64,000 nt of DNA. Source: Chitinophaga sp. SYP-B3965 (GTDB lineage Bacteria; Bacteroidota; Bacteroidia; Chitinophagales; Chitinophagaceae). The notes beneath the pieces were generated by a model. It worked only from the letters and a program-made list of their open reading frames with translations. It was not told the DNA's origin and did no database searches. The position numbers were made by a program, and so were the translations under genes. Positions 50,830-60,739 of this stretch are shown here, one piece after another (the first letter of the stretch is position 1; every line of letters starts with the position of its first letter). The stretch spans positions 3,100,001 through 3,164,000 of the forward strand of contig NZ_WJFD01000001.1 in assembly GCF_009647655.1 (NCBI RefSeq). The letters are read 5' to 3'.

Positions 50830-53800
50830 ATGAAAAAATGCAGGTTTAAGCTGCAGAAAATTTCCACGCAGTCGGTATTAAAGTTGCTTTTGATTATGAA
50901 AATAGCTTTTCTATTCATCGTCATACCTTTTTTACATGTATCCGCCATGGGGTATGGACAGGATAAGTTCTCTCTAAAGCTGGAGCAGGTGGATGCGGCA
51001 AAGGTGCTGCTCAATATCCAGCAGAAAAGTGACTACCGCTTCTTCTTTTTGCAGGATGACATTAAAAAACTCGGAAAGATCGATATCAACGTTACCGATG
51101 CTACGGTGCAGGAGATCCTGCAACAGGTGCTGGGCAACGTTCTTGCCTACAAGATCCTCAACAGGAACCTTGTAGTGATCTCCCCCAACGCCTCTGCACT
51201 GGCAGATAAGATAGAGGTGCATGGCAAGATCCTGGACGAAGCTGGCGCCCCGCTCATTGGCGTAACCGTAAAGGTAAAAGGCCAGAGCATAGGGGTAGTG
51301 ACCAAAGTGGATGGTTCTTTCTCCCTTGCAGTGGATGAAAAAGTGACCCTGGAGATCAGTTTCATGGGCTTTGAGCCGCTGGAAATTCCGGTGAACGGGA
51401 AAAGTGAACTGGGCAATATTGTGTTAAAAGCATCTACATCGGGGTTAAACGAAGTGGTGGTGGTAGGATATGGTACCCAGAAAAAGGTGAACCTTACAGG
51501 TGCTATTGGAACCATTAAACCATCAGAGATCGGCAATATCCCTGCTTCCAATCTGTCCAATCTGCTGGCTGGCCGTGCTGCGGGAGTGACCGTAGTGGGC
51601 AGTACCGGTTTGGCAGGCGCCTCCTCTTCTATCCGCATGCGTGGAAGTTTTGCGGACCCTTTGTATGTGATCAACGGGATCATCAAAGGCAAGGCTGATT
51701 TTGATGCCCTGGATGCGAGTGAGGTAGAAAGTATCAACTTCCTGAAGGATGCTGCTACAGCGTCTGTTTATGGCTCTAAAGCAGGCAATGGCGTGGTACT
51801 GGTGGTTACCAAAACCGGTACCGTACAGAAACCTACCTTTGAATACAAAGGCTCCTATTCTACTTCAAGGCCCACAAAACCCATACAGAGCTATACCGCC
51901 ACAGAGGAGATCGAATTCAATAACCAGGTGGATGTAACACTGGGAAATCCTAAGCGTTATGGCCAGGAGATCTATGATTATTTTAAAGACAAGAGTTATT
52001 CTATTAACGATTATATCTGGCAGAACCCCACTGTACAACAACATAACCTGGCAGTGAGAGGTGGTACAGAAACATTGTCCTATTATTTATCACTCGGTTA
52101 TCATGATGAAGAAGGTTCTTACAAGAATTTGAACTTCGGCAGGTACAACTTCCGTTCTGATGTAACCGCCAGGATCTCCAAGCGGTTTAAGATCAATGTG
52201 AACCTTAGTGGCAACCAACGTAATTATCATCGCTGGTACTGGCCTTATGATGGTGCGGAAGACTTTAATGTGGGAGACTTTTACAGGGCCACTTTTAACT
52301 GGACACGCTTATATCCTTTTTATGTAGATGATGCCGGTAACCCCACCACCAATACCAATGAAAATCCCGTAGTACCTGGTGCATGGCATCCGGTAGAACT
52401 GATGCTCAACAGTGGCGGATACCGTGATATCAAGAAACGTACACTGGATGGTATCATTCGCCTGGACCTTGATCTGGCTGATATCACAGAGGGATTAAGT
52501 ACCAGCTTTCAGGCACATTATAACGGATATGATCAGAATATGAAATCCTTTGTTGTACATAACAAAGCCTACATTTTCCAGCCTGCAGCCGGTACCAATA
52601 AATTTGTTCCGGGGCCGATCGATCCTACTAAGATCAATCTCCATAACCTGAGTGCTAATTATCCTAATATCCAGCATGATGTTAACTTCTACAATTCTTA
52701 CCAGATCAACTGGAACCTGAAATACGAAAGAACATTCGGGAAACATGCTGTTTCTGCATTAGCGGTATATGAACAAGGCAAGGACAATGGCAACAACCTC
52801 ACCGGCCGTGCAGATCAGTTACTAACCACCGCTATTGACCAGATCTATAATGCATCTCAGGATGCCAGCAGAAGATGGTTCACGGGTAATGAAACCATGA
52901 CAGCAAGGGCTTCCTGGATAGGCCGCGCCAATTATATCTATAACGAAAAATACATTGCTGAATTTTCCTTCCGCTATGATGGGAACTACAAATTTGCACC
53001 AGGCCACAGATGGGGTTTCTTCCCTTCTGTATCTGCAGCATGGCGCATCTCGGAAGAAAATTTCATAAAGGCCAATACACCCTGGCTGAGCAACCTGAAG
53101 CTGAGAGGTTCCTATGGTACTTCCGGAAATGATGACGTGAACGCTTTCTACTGGAGCCAGACATATGCGAAGAACACTGGTTATGTTTTTGGTACAACAC
53201 TGAATGATGGGATCGCACCCGGCCCCATGCCCAATCCTATCGTTACCTGGTCTACTTCAAACATGCTCGATATTGGGCTGGATTACGGATTCCTTGGCAA
53301 CAGGCTGACTGGTGAGATCGATTTCTTCACAAGAAAGCAATGGGACATTCTCGGCACCAGAGATGGTTCAACCCCCTCTACATTGGGCGCCACCCCTCCT
53401 TCATTAAACTACGCACAACGTTCCTGGAAAGGATTTGAGATATCTGCCGGATGGTCTGACAGGATCGGGGAACTCTCCTACTCCATATATGGCAATGTTG
53501 GTTATGCCAAAGATAAATGGGACCTCTTTGATGAAGCGGAGGCGCTCCATAATGGTACTTATAAAGACAACTGGAGAAGTATACTGGGGCAACCTAACGA
53601 CAGAGTGTACGGCCTCATTTCAAAAGGCATCATCAGATCGCAGGCAGACCTGGATAAACTTCCCGCAGGTTTTACACAATATGGCCGTATTCCCAAACCT
53701 GGTTATTTGCTGTTTGAAGATATCCGTGGCGCTAACTTTTCAGAAGGACCGGATGGTAAGATCGATGATAATGACATGACCTACCTTTCCACCAATGGCT

Positions 53801-54279
53801 CCCCAAGAATGAACTATGGTGTTGGCTTCAGATTAGAGTGGAAAGGCATTGGATTAAACGCACACTTCCAGGGTGTAGGCGCTTATGACAGGATGATCAG
53901 CACCCGTAACGGTGGTGGCGTATTCCAGAACGACAGACCTTACTTTGAAATATGGGCCAGGGATTACTGGACACCTGAAAACCCTGACGCTAAATATCCC
54001 CGGGTTTCCGGAGAGTTCCAGGTAGCAGATGTAGGTGGCGGAGCTTCTTCCTTCTGGTTAAGGAACGGCGCTTACCTGCGTTTAAAGAACCTGGACCTCA
54101 CCTATACGCTTCCTAAAAAATGGCTGAGCAGGATCGGTGTTACCAATGTGCAGTTATTCACTAATGCTGCCAACCTGTTCTACATATCAGGATTGAAAGA
54201 ACATGATCCGGAACAGCTCACACTGGACTCTTATCCACTGATGAAAACCTTTACCGGAGGGGCGTATATTAACTTCTAA
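50830..54279 (+). CDS. SusC/RagA-type TonB-linked outer membrane transporter with STN domain
   Basis: A 1149-residue outer-membrane transporter. A signal region (about 20-45) is followed by an STN secretin/TonB signalling domain (about 50-118, LEQVDAAKVLLNIQQKSDYR), so it can signal to FecR. A carboxypeptidase-regulatory-like domain (about 132-215, VHGKILDEAGAPLIGVTVKV) precedes the canonical NEVVVVGYGTQKKVNLTGAI. The plug (about 225-330) and a 22-strand barrel follow, ending FTGGAYINF. With SusD it takes up oligosaccharides using TonB. It is 3 bp from the susD-like gene. Confidence 0.95.
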   Translation: MKKCRFKLQKISTQSVLKLLLIMKIAFLFIVIPFLHVSAMGYGQDKFSLKLEQVDAAKVLLNIQQKSDYRFFFLQDDIKKLGKIDINVTDATVQEILQQVLGNVLAYKILNRNLVVISPNASALADKIEVHGKILDEAGAPLIGVTVKVKGQSIGVVTKVDGSFSLAVDEKVTLEISFMGFEPLEIPVNGKSELGNIVLKASTSGLNEVVVVGYGTQKKVNLTGAIGTIKPSEIGNIPASNLSNLLAGRAAGVTVVGSTGLAGASSSIRMRGSFADPLYVINGIIKGKADFDALDASEVESINFLKDAATASVYGSKAGNGVVLVVTKTGTVQKPTFEYKGSYSTSRPTKPIQSYTATEEIEFNNQVDVTLGNPKRYGQEIYDYFKDKSYSINDYIWQNPTVQQHNLAVRGGTETLSYYLSLGYHDEEGSYKNLNFGRYNFRSDVTARISKRFKINVNLSGNQRNYHRWYWPYDGAEDFNVGDFYRATFNWTRLYPFYVDDAGNPTTNTNENPVVPGAWHPVELMLNSGGYRDIKKRTLDGIIRLDLDLADITEGLSTSFQAHYNGYDQNMKSFVVHNKAYIFQPAAGTNKFVPGPIDPTKINLHNLSANYPNIQHDVNFYNSYQINWNLKYERTFGKHAVSALAVYEQGKDNGNNLTGRADQLLTTAIDQIYNASQDASRRWFTGNETMTARASWIGRANYIYNEKYIAEFSFRYDGNYKFAPGHRWGFFPSVSAAWRISEENFIKANTPWLSNLKLRGSYGTSGNDDVNAFYWSQTYAKNTGYVFGTTLNDGIAPGPMPNPIVTWSTSNMLDIGLDYGFLGNRLTGEIDFFTRKQWDILGTRDGSTPSTLGATPPSLNYAQRSWKGFEISAGWSDRIGELSYSIYGNVGYAKDKWDLFDEAEALHNGTYKDNWRSILGQPNDRVYGLISKGIIRSQADLDKLPAGFTQYGRIPKPGYLLFEDIRGANFSEGPDGKIDDNDMTYLSTNGSPRMNYGVGFRLEWKGIGLNAHFQGVGAYDRMISTRNGGGVFQNDRPYFEIWARDYWTPENPDAKYPRVSGEFQVADVGGGASSFWLRNGAYLRLKNLDLTYTLPKKWLSRIGVTNVQLFTNAANLFYISGLKEHDPEQLTLDSYPLMKTFTGGAYINF

Positions 54280-54282
54280 ACT

Positions 54283-56037
54283 ATGACGATAATGAAAACG
54301 ATACAATATATCAGTTACCTGTTTTTATTTATCCTGCTTTCCGCCTGCGGTAAGGTAATAGATAAAGTAGAGGACCTGGGGAATTATCCGGCTGCCGGAA
54401 CATTTGATGATCCTCTCACATCCGCCGCATTCCTGAGTAATGTGTATGCCAGCACTTTCACAAGTGGATGGCCCTATTCCCTGGCCGGCACTGCAGATGA
54501 AGGCGGTGGCATCCTGGGTGATGGATGGATCACCACGGATAATGATGTTATGAAATTCTGGCCTTATGTGGCTGTCAGGAAAGCGAACATCCTGTTGAAG
54601 GAACTCCCCGCCGGGAAACTGGCTGCGGAAATAAAAGATCCAATGATAGGACAGGCAAAATTTCTGCGGGCCTACCTGTATTTTAAAATGGTTTACTATT
54701 ACGGTGGCGTACCTATCATCCAGGTACCACAGGAATTAACAGATGACCTGAAGGTGACACGGAATACTACCGCAGAATGTTTTGACTTTATTCTTAAAGA
54801 TCTGGATGAAGCTGCTGCATTAGTACCTCCTAAATACACAGGTAATGACCGTGGCAAGATTGACCAGGCCTGCGTATTAGCACTAAAAGGAAAAGTATTG
54901 CTCTATAAAGCATCGCCACAATTCAACCCTGCTAATCCATATGATAATGCCAACTGGGCAACTGCCTATACTGCCAACAAAGCAGCCAAGGATTTCCTGG
55001 ATGTGAATGGCTATGGCCTGCTGGATGATTTTTCCAAACTCTTTGAAACAAAAGGGCACAAAGAAAATATCTTATCTGTCATATATGTGAATCCTGCAAA
55101 AACAAATGGCCGCGGAGAAGATGGTGTGCGCCCTTTGTCTGAATCTAAAAATGCAACTGGCTACGATCAGCCCACCTGGGGAATGGCGGAAGCTTTCACC
55201 ATGAAGGATGGCAGGAAACCAGGCGATCCGGCTTCTGCCTATGCTTACAATGTGCAAACATTCTGGCAGAACAGGGACCCTCGTTTTGATGCTACCATGG
55301 TATGGAACGGCAGTATATATGAATTAAGCGGTATCAAAGGCCGCCGTCAATATACCATGTCTGCCATCGCCAAATCAATGGATGCTTTTGGCCTCAGTGT
55401 GCAGGGCGAGAACCATTACCGTACCGGTTTATATACCCGGAAAGGTATTATGGAAGAATTGCCTTCCACACAGGTAACACTGAATGATGTAGACTGGCCG
55501 GAGATGAGGTATGCAGAAGTTTTATTCAACTATGCAGAAGCCGCCAACGAAACAGGCAAACCAGCTGAAGCATTACAGGTACTGAAAGACATCCGGAAAC
55601 GCGCCGGTATTGAAATAGGAGGTGATGGCATGTATGGATTAAAAACAGGCATGACGCGTGTTGAAATGCGCCAGGCCATCCTGGATGAAAAACGTGTTGA
55701 ATTCATGTTTGAAGGACAACGTTTCTGGGACCTTCGCCGTCACCGCATGTTGAATGTACTGAATGGTGCGCGCAAATACGGTATCATGGCCACTAAAGTA
55801 AATGGTCTTACCTACGACCAGGTTACGGCTACGGAAGTTGGCAAAGCCAATCGTTTTGAACTGCAGCCGCAGGACTTCACCTATGAAGTGGTGGAACTGA
55901 TCACAAACGGTCCGAAACAAATGGTGATGCCGGATAAGTATTACTTCTTCCCTATTCAATTATCAAACATTAATCAGAACCCGAACCTCAAACAGAATAA
56001 AGATTGGGGCGGGGATTTTGATCCAACATTACATTAA
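54283..56037 (+). CDS. SusD/RagB-type nutrient-binding lipoprotein
   Basis: A 584-residue surface lipoprotein (lipobox LFILLSACGK, Cys22 of the longer start; the ATG at 54292 is also plausible). The body is a TPR-rich SusD fold: GQAKFLRAYLYFKMVYYYGG, RKANILLKELPAGKL, ALKGKVLLYKASPQFNP and RYAEVLFNYAEAANETG. The family C-terminal signature is LDEKRVEFMFEGQRFWDLRR. It forms the lid of the SusC transporter and binds glycans. Its order directly after susC supports a matched pair; the ligand is unknown. Confidence 0.95.
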   Translation: MTIMKTIQYISYLFLFILLSACGKVIDKVEDLGNYPAAGTFDDPLTSAAFLSNVYASTFTSGWPYSLAGTADEGGGILGDGWITTDNDVMKFWPYVAVRKANILLKELPAGKLAAEIKDPMIGQAKFLRAYLYFKMVYYYGGVPIIQVPQELTDDLKVTRNTTAECFDFILKDLDEAAALVPPKYTGNDRGKIDQACVLALKGKVLLYKASPQFNPANPYDNANWATAYTANKAAKDFLDVNGYGLLDDFSKLFETKGHKENILSVIYVNPAKTNGRGEDGVRPLSESKNATGYDQPTWGMAEAFTMKDGRKPGDPASAYAYNVQTFWQNRDPRFDATMVWNGSIYELSGIKGRRQYTMSAIAKSMDAFGLSVQGENHYRTGLYTRKGIMEELPSTQVTLNDVDWPEMRYAEVLFNYAEAANETGKPAEALQVLKDIRKRAGIEIGGDGMYGLKTGMTRVEMRQAILDEKRVEFMFEGQRFWDLRRHRMLNVLNGARKYGIMATKVNGLTYDQVTATEVGKANRFELQPQDFTYEVVELITNGPKQMVMPDKYYFFPIQLSNINQNPNLKQNKDWGGDFDPTLH

Positions 56038-56044
56038 GCAATCC

Positions 56045-56077
56045 GCCGGCCTGGCTTTTGAACTAATCCAGGCCGGC
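56045..56077 (+). terminator. Hairpin between susD and the GH36-like gene
   Basis: GCCGGCCTGG pairs with CCAGGCCGGC (ten bp, 13-nt loop), followed by a broken T-run (ATTGTTTCTT). It is probably an attenuator or mRNA-processing structure that sets lower expression downstream. Confidence 0.55.
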
Positions 56078-56122
56078 ATTGTTTCTTAACCCAGGGATGC
56101 TACTCTTTTTAAATTTATACAT

Positions 56123-58942
56123 GTGAAAATCAGAACCACGTTCCTATTGCTGGTAACAGCAGCTACAGTAAAAGCACAATCTATCAACGTAGCGGGTCTT
56201 CCGTTATACGACAAAGCCGCCTTGCAAAGCAAGGAAGACTGGCTGCTGGCTACCACTGCCCGCAAATCTGCCATTTACAAAACACCGGAAGGATATATGG
56301 CCCTCAGTAACGGGCTTATCACACGCACCTTTGCTTTGGATCCTAACGGCGCTACCATAGGCCTGGATAATCTTGTAACCAATGAAGCACTGGTGCGTGC
56401 AGTTTCGCCGGAAGCAGTGTTATGGATCAACGGGCATGAGATCAAAGCAGGTGGTTTAACCGGCCAGCCTATCGGGAATTATTTATTACCGAAGTGGATC
56501 CCTGAAATGAAAGCAGATCCTTTAAGCCTGAAACTCACTTCCTATATCACTGCTCCCATCAAAGCAAGATTTGAATGGAACCGCCGTACGGCATGGGCGC
56601 CACAGCAATTGCCCTGGCCACCTAAAGGTTTGGAAGTAACTTTTACTTATAAGGCAGATGCAGCTATTGTGAAGAATTCTCAAAACCTGCTGGCTTCAGA
56701 TGTGAACAGGAAAGTATTGTTCTCTGATAATTTCCTGGGTCTTTCTCCTAAATGGGATATCATAAAAGGAGCTGCTTCACAGAATGCCTCCTTCAACAAT
56801 GAAGGCAAAGCAGGCGAAATGCTCACACCCGCCAACTCCGTGATATTTGCGGAACAGGCTTTATCTCCGGAAACACAGGTGATCATTTGTAAACTGAATA
56901 GCGGAACGGATGAAAGCAATGGTTATGGTGCAGGCATTGCATTGCAATTCCCGGATGGGCAATCATCCAAATTTCATCTGGCCCCCGGTGCAAAACGATT
57001 CCGTGTATTCCATGATAACAAGAGCGCAAACTTTGAAGGATATGATCCGGGGAAGTCTTATTTCCTTCGCATAATATTCCTTTCAGGAAAGATGGCCTGC
57101 AGCATTTCTGAAGATGGGAAAACCTATACCACCCTCACGGAATTACCCATTACTGCCATGCCTACACATGTAAGGATCGGCAAAACGGATGCACAGGGTG
57201 GCAGATCAGAACGTGGAGAAGCTGGTGCAAGAGGTCGCAGTAAAATTGAAGCGGTGTTGTTATTAGGTGCTCCGGAAGCCGTACAGCAGGACCTTCAGTT
57301 CCTTGCAGGTTTAACCGTCAAAGTGCATTACGAAATATATGACGGCATTCCCCTGCTCAGCAAATGGGTGAGTGTGGAAAATAACAGCAAAGAACAGATC
57401 ATCATTAATAATATTAAAAGTGAACACCTGGCAGTGATAGAAGCAGAAAGTGCGGTGGAACATAAACAACGCTGGGAGATGCCGCCGATCCTGGCAGAGA
57501 GTGATTTCGCTTTCGGCTCTATGTCCAGCAACGCTGCGCAAAATGCCTGCATCGACTGGCAAACGGATCCTTCTTACATCACACAGGTGAACTACAATTT
57601 AAAAACACCCACCGTATTGGTATGTATGCCTAAAACAGGCATGGGGCAGGAAGTGGCAGCAGGTGCATCTACTGAAAGCCCGCGCATCTGGGAGTTGATC
57701 TTTGATAGTTACGACCGGGAAAGAAGAGGCCTCAGCCAGAAGAAATTGTACCGCACTATTGCACCATGGATAACAGAGAACCCCATCATCATGCATGTTA
57801 GCAGTGCAGCAGACGAACCTGTAAAAAGCGCTATCGATCAATCTGCGGCAGTAGGATTTGAAATGGTGATCATGACCTTTGGCAGTGGTTTCAATCTTGA
57901 AGACACCACACAGCAGAACCTGCAACGCATGAAGCAGCTGAAGCAATATGCCGCATCCAAAGGTGTGGCGCTGGGTGGATATTCGCTGCTGGCCAGTCGT
58001 TCTATCAATAAAGAAAACGATGTGGTGATGCCGGAAGGTATGAAACCGGCATTCGGTAATTCTCCCTGCCTGCAAAGTGAATGGGGGCAAAACTATTTTA
58101 AAAAGCTCTACAACTTTTATGAAGCTACCGGGCAGGACCTGCTGGAACATGATGGTTCTTATCCGGGCGATGTTTGTGCATCCACTACACATCCGGGGCA
58201 CAGGGGTCTTGAAGATTCCCGGTGGAAGCAATACAGGACCATTCAGCAATTTTATCAATGGTGCAGGGGAAAAGGTATCTACCTCAACATTCCCGACTGG
58301 TATTTCTTAAGTGGCGGCACCAAAGTAGCGATGGGATATAGAGAAACCAACTGGTCCCTCCCAAGGGAACAACAGGAGATCATTGAACGCCAGAATATCT
58401 ATGACGGCACCTGGGAAAAAACACCTTCCATGGGCTGGATGTTTGTGCCGCTCGTACAATACCACGGTGGCGGCCCCGCAGCTACCATTGAACCGCTGAA
58501 AGAACATCTCCCCCATTATGAGCAACGCCTGGCCAACCTCTTCGGTGCAGGTGTACAAGCCTGTTATCGCGGGCCACGGTTATACGATGCACCTGAAACA
58601 AAAGTGCTGGTGAAGAAATGGGTAGACTTTTACAAGAAGTACAGGCGTGTACTGGATGGAGATATTATCCACCTCCGCCGCCCGGATGGAAGAGATTATG
58701 ATGGTATCCTGCACATAGACCCGCAAGGAAAAGATAAGGGCCTTATTATGCTCTATAATCCTTTAACGGAACCTATCACCCGGAACATTGAAGTAGACCT
58801 TTACTATACCGGCTTGAAAGATCAGGCAAGTATGACGGGAGAGAATGGCATTACAAAAAAGGTATCCTTAAAAGGAACAAAGCTCAATCTAAAAGTAACC
58901 ATCCCTGCCAACAGCCAGCAATGGTTTGCGCTGGGGCAATAA
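56123..58942 (+). CDS. Secreted GH36/GH31-like carbohydrate-active protein with inserted jelly-roll-like domain
   Basis: A 939-residue exported protein (signal peptide about 1-19, start GTG at 56123). The beta-sandwich start (YMALSNGLITRTFALDPNGA, about 50-200) resembles the supersandwich of GH36-type alpha-galactosidases. Residues about 190-370 look like an inserted concanavalin-like domain (FLGLSPKWDIIKGAASQNAS, GYGAGIALQFPDGQSSKFHL). The catalytic-like barrel contains GFEMVIMTFGSGFNLED, VALGGYSLLAS and LLEHDGSYPGDVCASTTHPG with Asp677 a nucleophile candidate, then LNIPDWYFLSGG. The C-terminus is a beta-sandwich. Activity is unknown; it shares the susCD locus. Confidence 0.75.
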   Translation: MKIRTTFLLLVTAATVKAQSINVAGLPLYDKAALQSKEDWLLATTARKSAIYKTPEGYMALSNGLITRTFALDPNGATIGLDNLVTNEALVRAVSPEAVLWINGHEIKAGGLTGQPIGNYLLPKWIPEMKADPLSLKLTSYITAPIKARFEWNRRTAWAPQQLPWPPKGLEVTFTYKADAAIVKNSQNLLASDVNRKVLFSDNFLGLSPKWDIIKGAASQNASFNNEGKAGEMLTPANSVIFAEQALSPETQVIICKLNSGTDESNGYGAGIALQFPDGQSSKFHLAPGAKRFRVFHDNKSANFEGYDPGKSYFLRIIFLSGKMACSISEDGKTYTTLTELPITAMPTHVRIGKTDAQGGRSERGEAGARGRSKIEAVLLLGAPEAVQQDLQFLAGLTVKVHYEIYDGIPLLSKWVSVENNSKEQIIINNIKSEHLAVIEAESAVEHKQRWEMPPILAESDFAFGSMSSNAAQNACIDWQTDPSYITQVNYNLKTPTVLVCMPKTGMGQEVAAGASTESPRIWELIFDSYDRERRGLSQKKLYRTIAPWITENPIIMHVSSAADEPVKSAIDQSAAVGFEMVIMTFGSGFNLEDTTQQNLQRMKQLKQYAASKGVALGGYSLLASRSINKENDVVMPEGMKPAFGNSPCLQSEWGQNYFKKLYNFYEATGQDLLEHDGSYPGDVCASTTHPGHRGLEDSRWKQYRTIQQFYQWCRGKGIYLNIPDWYFLSGGTKVAMGYRETNWSLPREQQEIIERQNIYDGTWEKTPSMGWMFVPLVQYHGGGPAATIEPLKEHLPHYEQRLANLFGAGVQACYRGPRLYDAPETKVLVKKWVDFYKKYRRVLDGDIIHLRRPDGRDYDGILHIDPQGKDKGLIMLYNPLTEPITRNIEVDLYYTGLKDQASMTGENGITKKVSLKGTKLNLKVTIPANSQQWFALGQ

Positions 58943-58951
58943 TTCAATTTC

Positions 58952-59938
58952 ATGATACGAACGATATTATTATTCTTACTCATCAGCACACAGGGATACG
59001 CACAGAGCCGTATTCCTCCTGAAAGGGCAGGCAATACAGATTGGTTTCAAAAAGCAGGCTGGGGTGTTTTTGTGCATTACCTCCATAAAGTGCAATGCGC
59101 AGGCCAGCGCATTACGACTATGGATGGAGACAGTACAGACTGGAATAAATGTGTGAATGAATTTGATACAGAAAAATTTGCAGAACAGATAAAGTCCACC
59201 GGTGCTGCGTATGTTATATTCACCATGCAGCAACGCACCCGCCATCTGATAGCACCCAATAAAACGTATGATAAGATAACCGGCTATAAACCCGGAGAGG
59301 CCTGTTCTAAAAGAGACCTTGTGGAAGACCTTTACACATCCCTCCATAAACGCGGCATTAAACTGATGCTGTATTGGACGGGAGATGGCCCCCGTGATGA
59401 TGAGAAAGCTGCAAAGGCCATGGGTTATACAGAAAAAGTATCCACACAATATGTGCAACATTGGGCGGATGTGGTAGCAGAATATGGCGAAAGATATAAA
59501 GGGAAAGTAGCTGGTTGGTGGGTAGATGGTTGTTATGATTACATCGGCTACAATAAAGAAAAATGGGCGATCATGGCCAAAGCTCTTCGTGCGGGAAACA
59601 GCAAAAGGATCATTGCATTGAACAATCCTAAAATGACGTCTTCCAATTCTTCCACACCGGATGATGATTACACAACAGGAGAACAGAATAAATTCGGCGA
59701 AGTTCCTTTATCCAGATGGCGGGATGGTGTACAGTGGCATATCTTATCTTACCTGGGCAATGACTGGTGTTCACCGGGTTTACGTTATAATCCGGGATTT
59801 ATGGCAGACTACATCCGGAAATGTAACCTGGCAGGTGGCGTGGTAACGATGGATGTATGTTTATTCAGAGATGGAACCATTGAAACTTCTCACCTGGAAA
59901 CGTTGAGAGGAATTAACAGAAGATTAAAGGCCCTTTAA
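58952..59938 (+). CDS. Secreted GH29-like alpha-L-fucosidase-related protein
   Basis: A 328-residue exported protein (signal peptide about 1-18). It resembles a short GH29-type TIM barrel: TDWFQKAGWGVFVHYL, FDTEKFAEQIKSTGAAYVIF, VEDLYTSLHKRGIKLMLYWT and VAGWWVDGCYDYIGYN, with Asp192 at the position of the GH29 nucleophile. The usual C-terminal beta-sandwich and HDGFAMY-like motif are missing, replaced by TMQQRTRHLIAPNKTYDKIT. It could be a reduced or altered-specificity fucosidase. The start is 9 bp past the previous gene. Its TAA lies inside the loop region of the following terminator. Confidence 0.8.
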   Translation: MIRTILLFLLISTQGYAQSRIPPERAGNTDWFQKAGWGVFVHYLHKVQCAGQRITTMDGDSTDWNKCVNEFDTEKFAEQIKSTGAAYVIFTMQQRTRHLIAPNKTYDKITGYKPGEACSKRDLVEDLYTSLHKRGIKLMLYWTGDGPRDDEKAAKAMGYTEKVSTQYVQHWADVVAEYGERYKGKVAGWWVDGCYDYIGYNKEKWAIMAKALRAGNSKRIIALNNPKMTSSNSSTPDDDYTTGEQNKFGEVPLSRWRDGVQWHILSYLGNDWCSPGLRYNPGFMADYIRKCNLAGGVVTMDVCLFRDGTIETSHLETLRGINRRLKAL

Positions 59939-59953
59939 CTAAGGGCCTTTTTA
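59926..59953. terminator. Terminator overlapping the end of the GH29-like gene
   Basis: AAAGGCCCTT pairs with AAGGGCCTTT around TAAC, followed by TTAC. The left arm encodes the last residues (KAL) and the stop codon sits in the loop. It works in both directions, so it also serves the minus-strand esterase gene. Confidence 0.85.
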
Positions 59954-60730
59954 CTATTTCCGTTTAAAAGAAAACATCCAGGATAACAGGTCCGGTTCTG
60001 CAAAGGCATTATCCCAGCTATTGTGCCCTACGCCGGGATACTCTGTATACAGCACCCTGCATCCTGCCATTTTTAATCTCTTATAATAATCCTGAGAGAA
60101 TTTTGTGGGTACTGTTTTATCCTCTGCGCCATGAAAGATCCACACTGCAGTACCATCTGCAAAACGGGTGGCATATTCTTCATTACCTGCGCCGCAGATA
60201 GGAAATGCTGCAGCAAAGCGGTTCGGATAACGGGCCAGCATATCAAATGTACCAATGCCCCCCATAGATAATCCGCCCACATATATTCTCCTGTAGTCCA
60301 CACTACCGGAATGCAGCAGGCTATCCATTAACTGGTGCAGCAATCCGGCAGGCACTGTAGGTATGGTATCTGCAATGAATTTCACACCTCCCCAACCCAC
60401 ACTATCTTTATTAAATTGCATCACTGCCCAGCTGCTGTTCTTTGCGCATTGCGGAAACACTACAATGGCTGGATATTCTTTACGCAATGAATCATTCAGG
60501 AATAATTTACTGCCATGTTTAAGCTGCGAAATATTATCATTCCCTCTTTCTCCGGCACCATGCATCACTAAGATCAGCGGATATTCCGTACCGGGTTTAT
60601 AATCCACGGGCATCAAAATACGATAAGGCAAAGTATCACTGCCACGTACAAACGTACGGGCTTCAAAAGCCGCCTGACTGTATCCCAGGAAAGGCAGTGT
60701 GCATAAAAGGAATAAAAGCGCGTATTTCAT
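59954..60730 (-). CDS. Secreted alpha/beta-hydrolase esterase (PHB depolymerase / S9-like)
   Basis: A 258-residue exported esterase (signal peptide 1-19). The oxyanion segment is LILVMHGAGERGNDN, the nucleophile Ser155 lies in IYVGGLSMGGIGTFD, the acid Asp is in VWIFHGAEDKTVPT and the His in TEYPGVGHNSWDNAF. The pattern matches the carbohydrate-esterase-like PHB depolymerase/dienelactone hydrolase group that removes acyl groups from polysaccharides. This fits the neighbouring glycan locus, though orientation differs. It is placed 10 bp after the hypothetical gene at 60740 on the same strand. Confidence 0.88.
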   Translation of the reverse strand: MKYALLFLLCTLPFLGYSQAAFEARTFVRGSDTLPYRILMPVDYKPGTEYPLILVMHGAGERGNDNISQLKHGSKLFLNDSLRKEYPAIVVFPQCAKNSSWAVMQFNKDSVGWGGVKFIADTIPTVPAGLLHQLMDSLLHSGSVDYRRIYVGGLSMGGIGTFDMLARYPNRFAAAFPICGAGNEEYATRFADGTAVWIFHGAEDKTVPTKFSQDYYKRLKMAGCRVLYTEYPGVGHNSWDNAFAEPDLLSWMFSFKRK

Positions 60731-60739
60731 GCTATTAAA

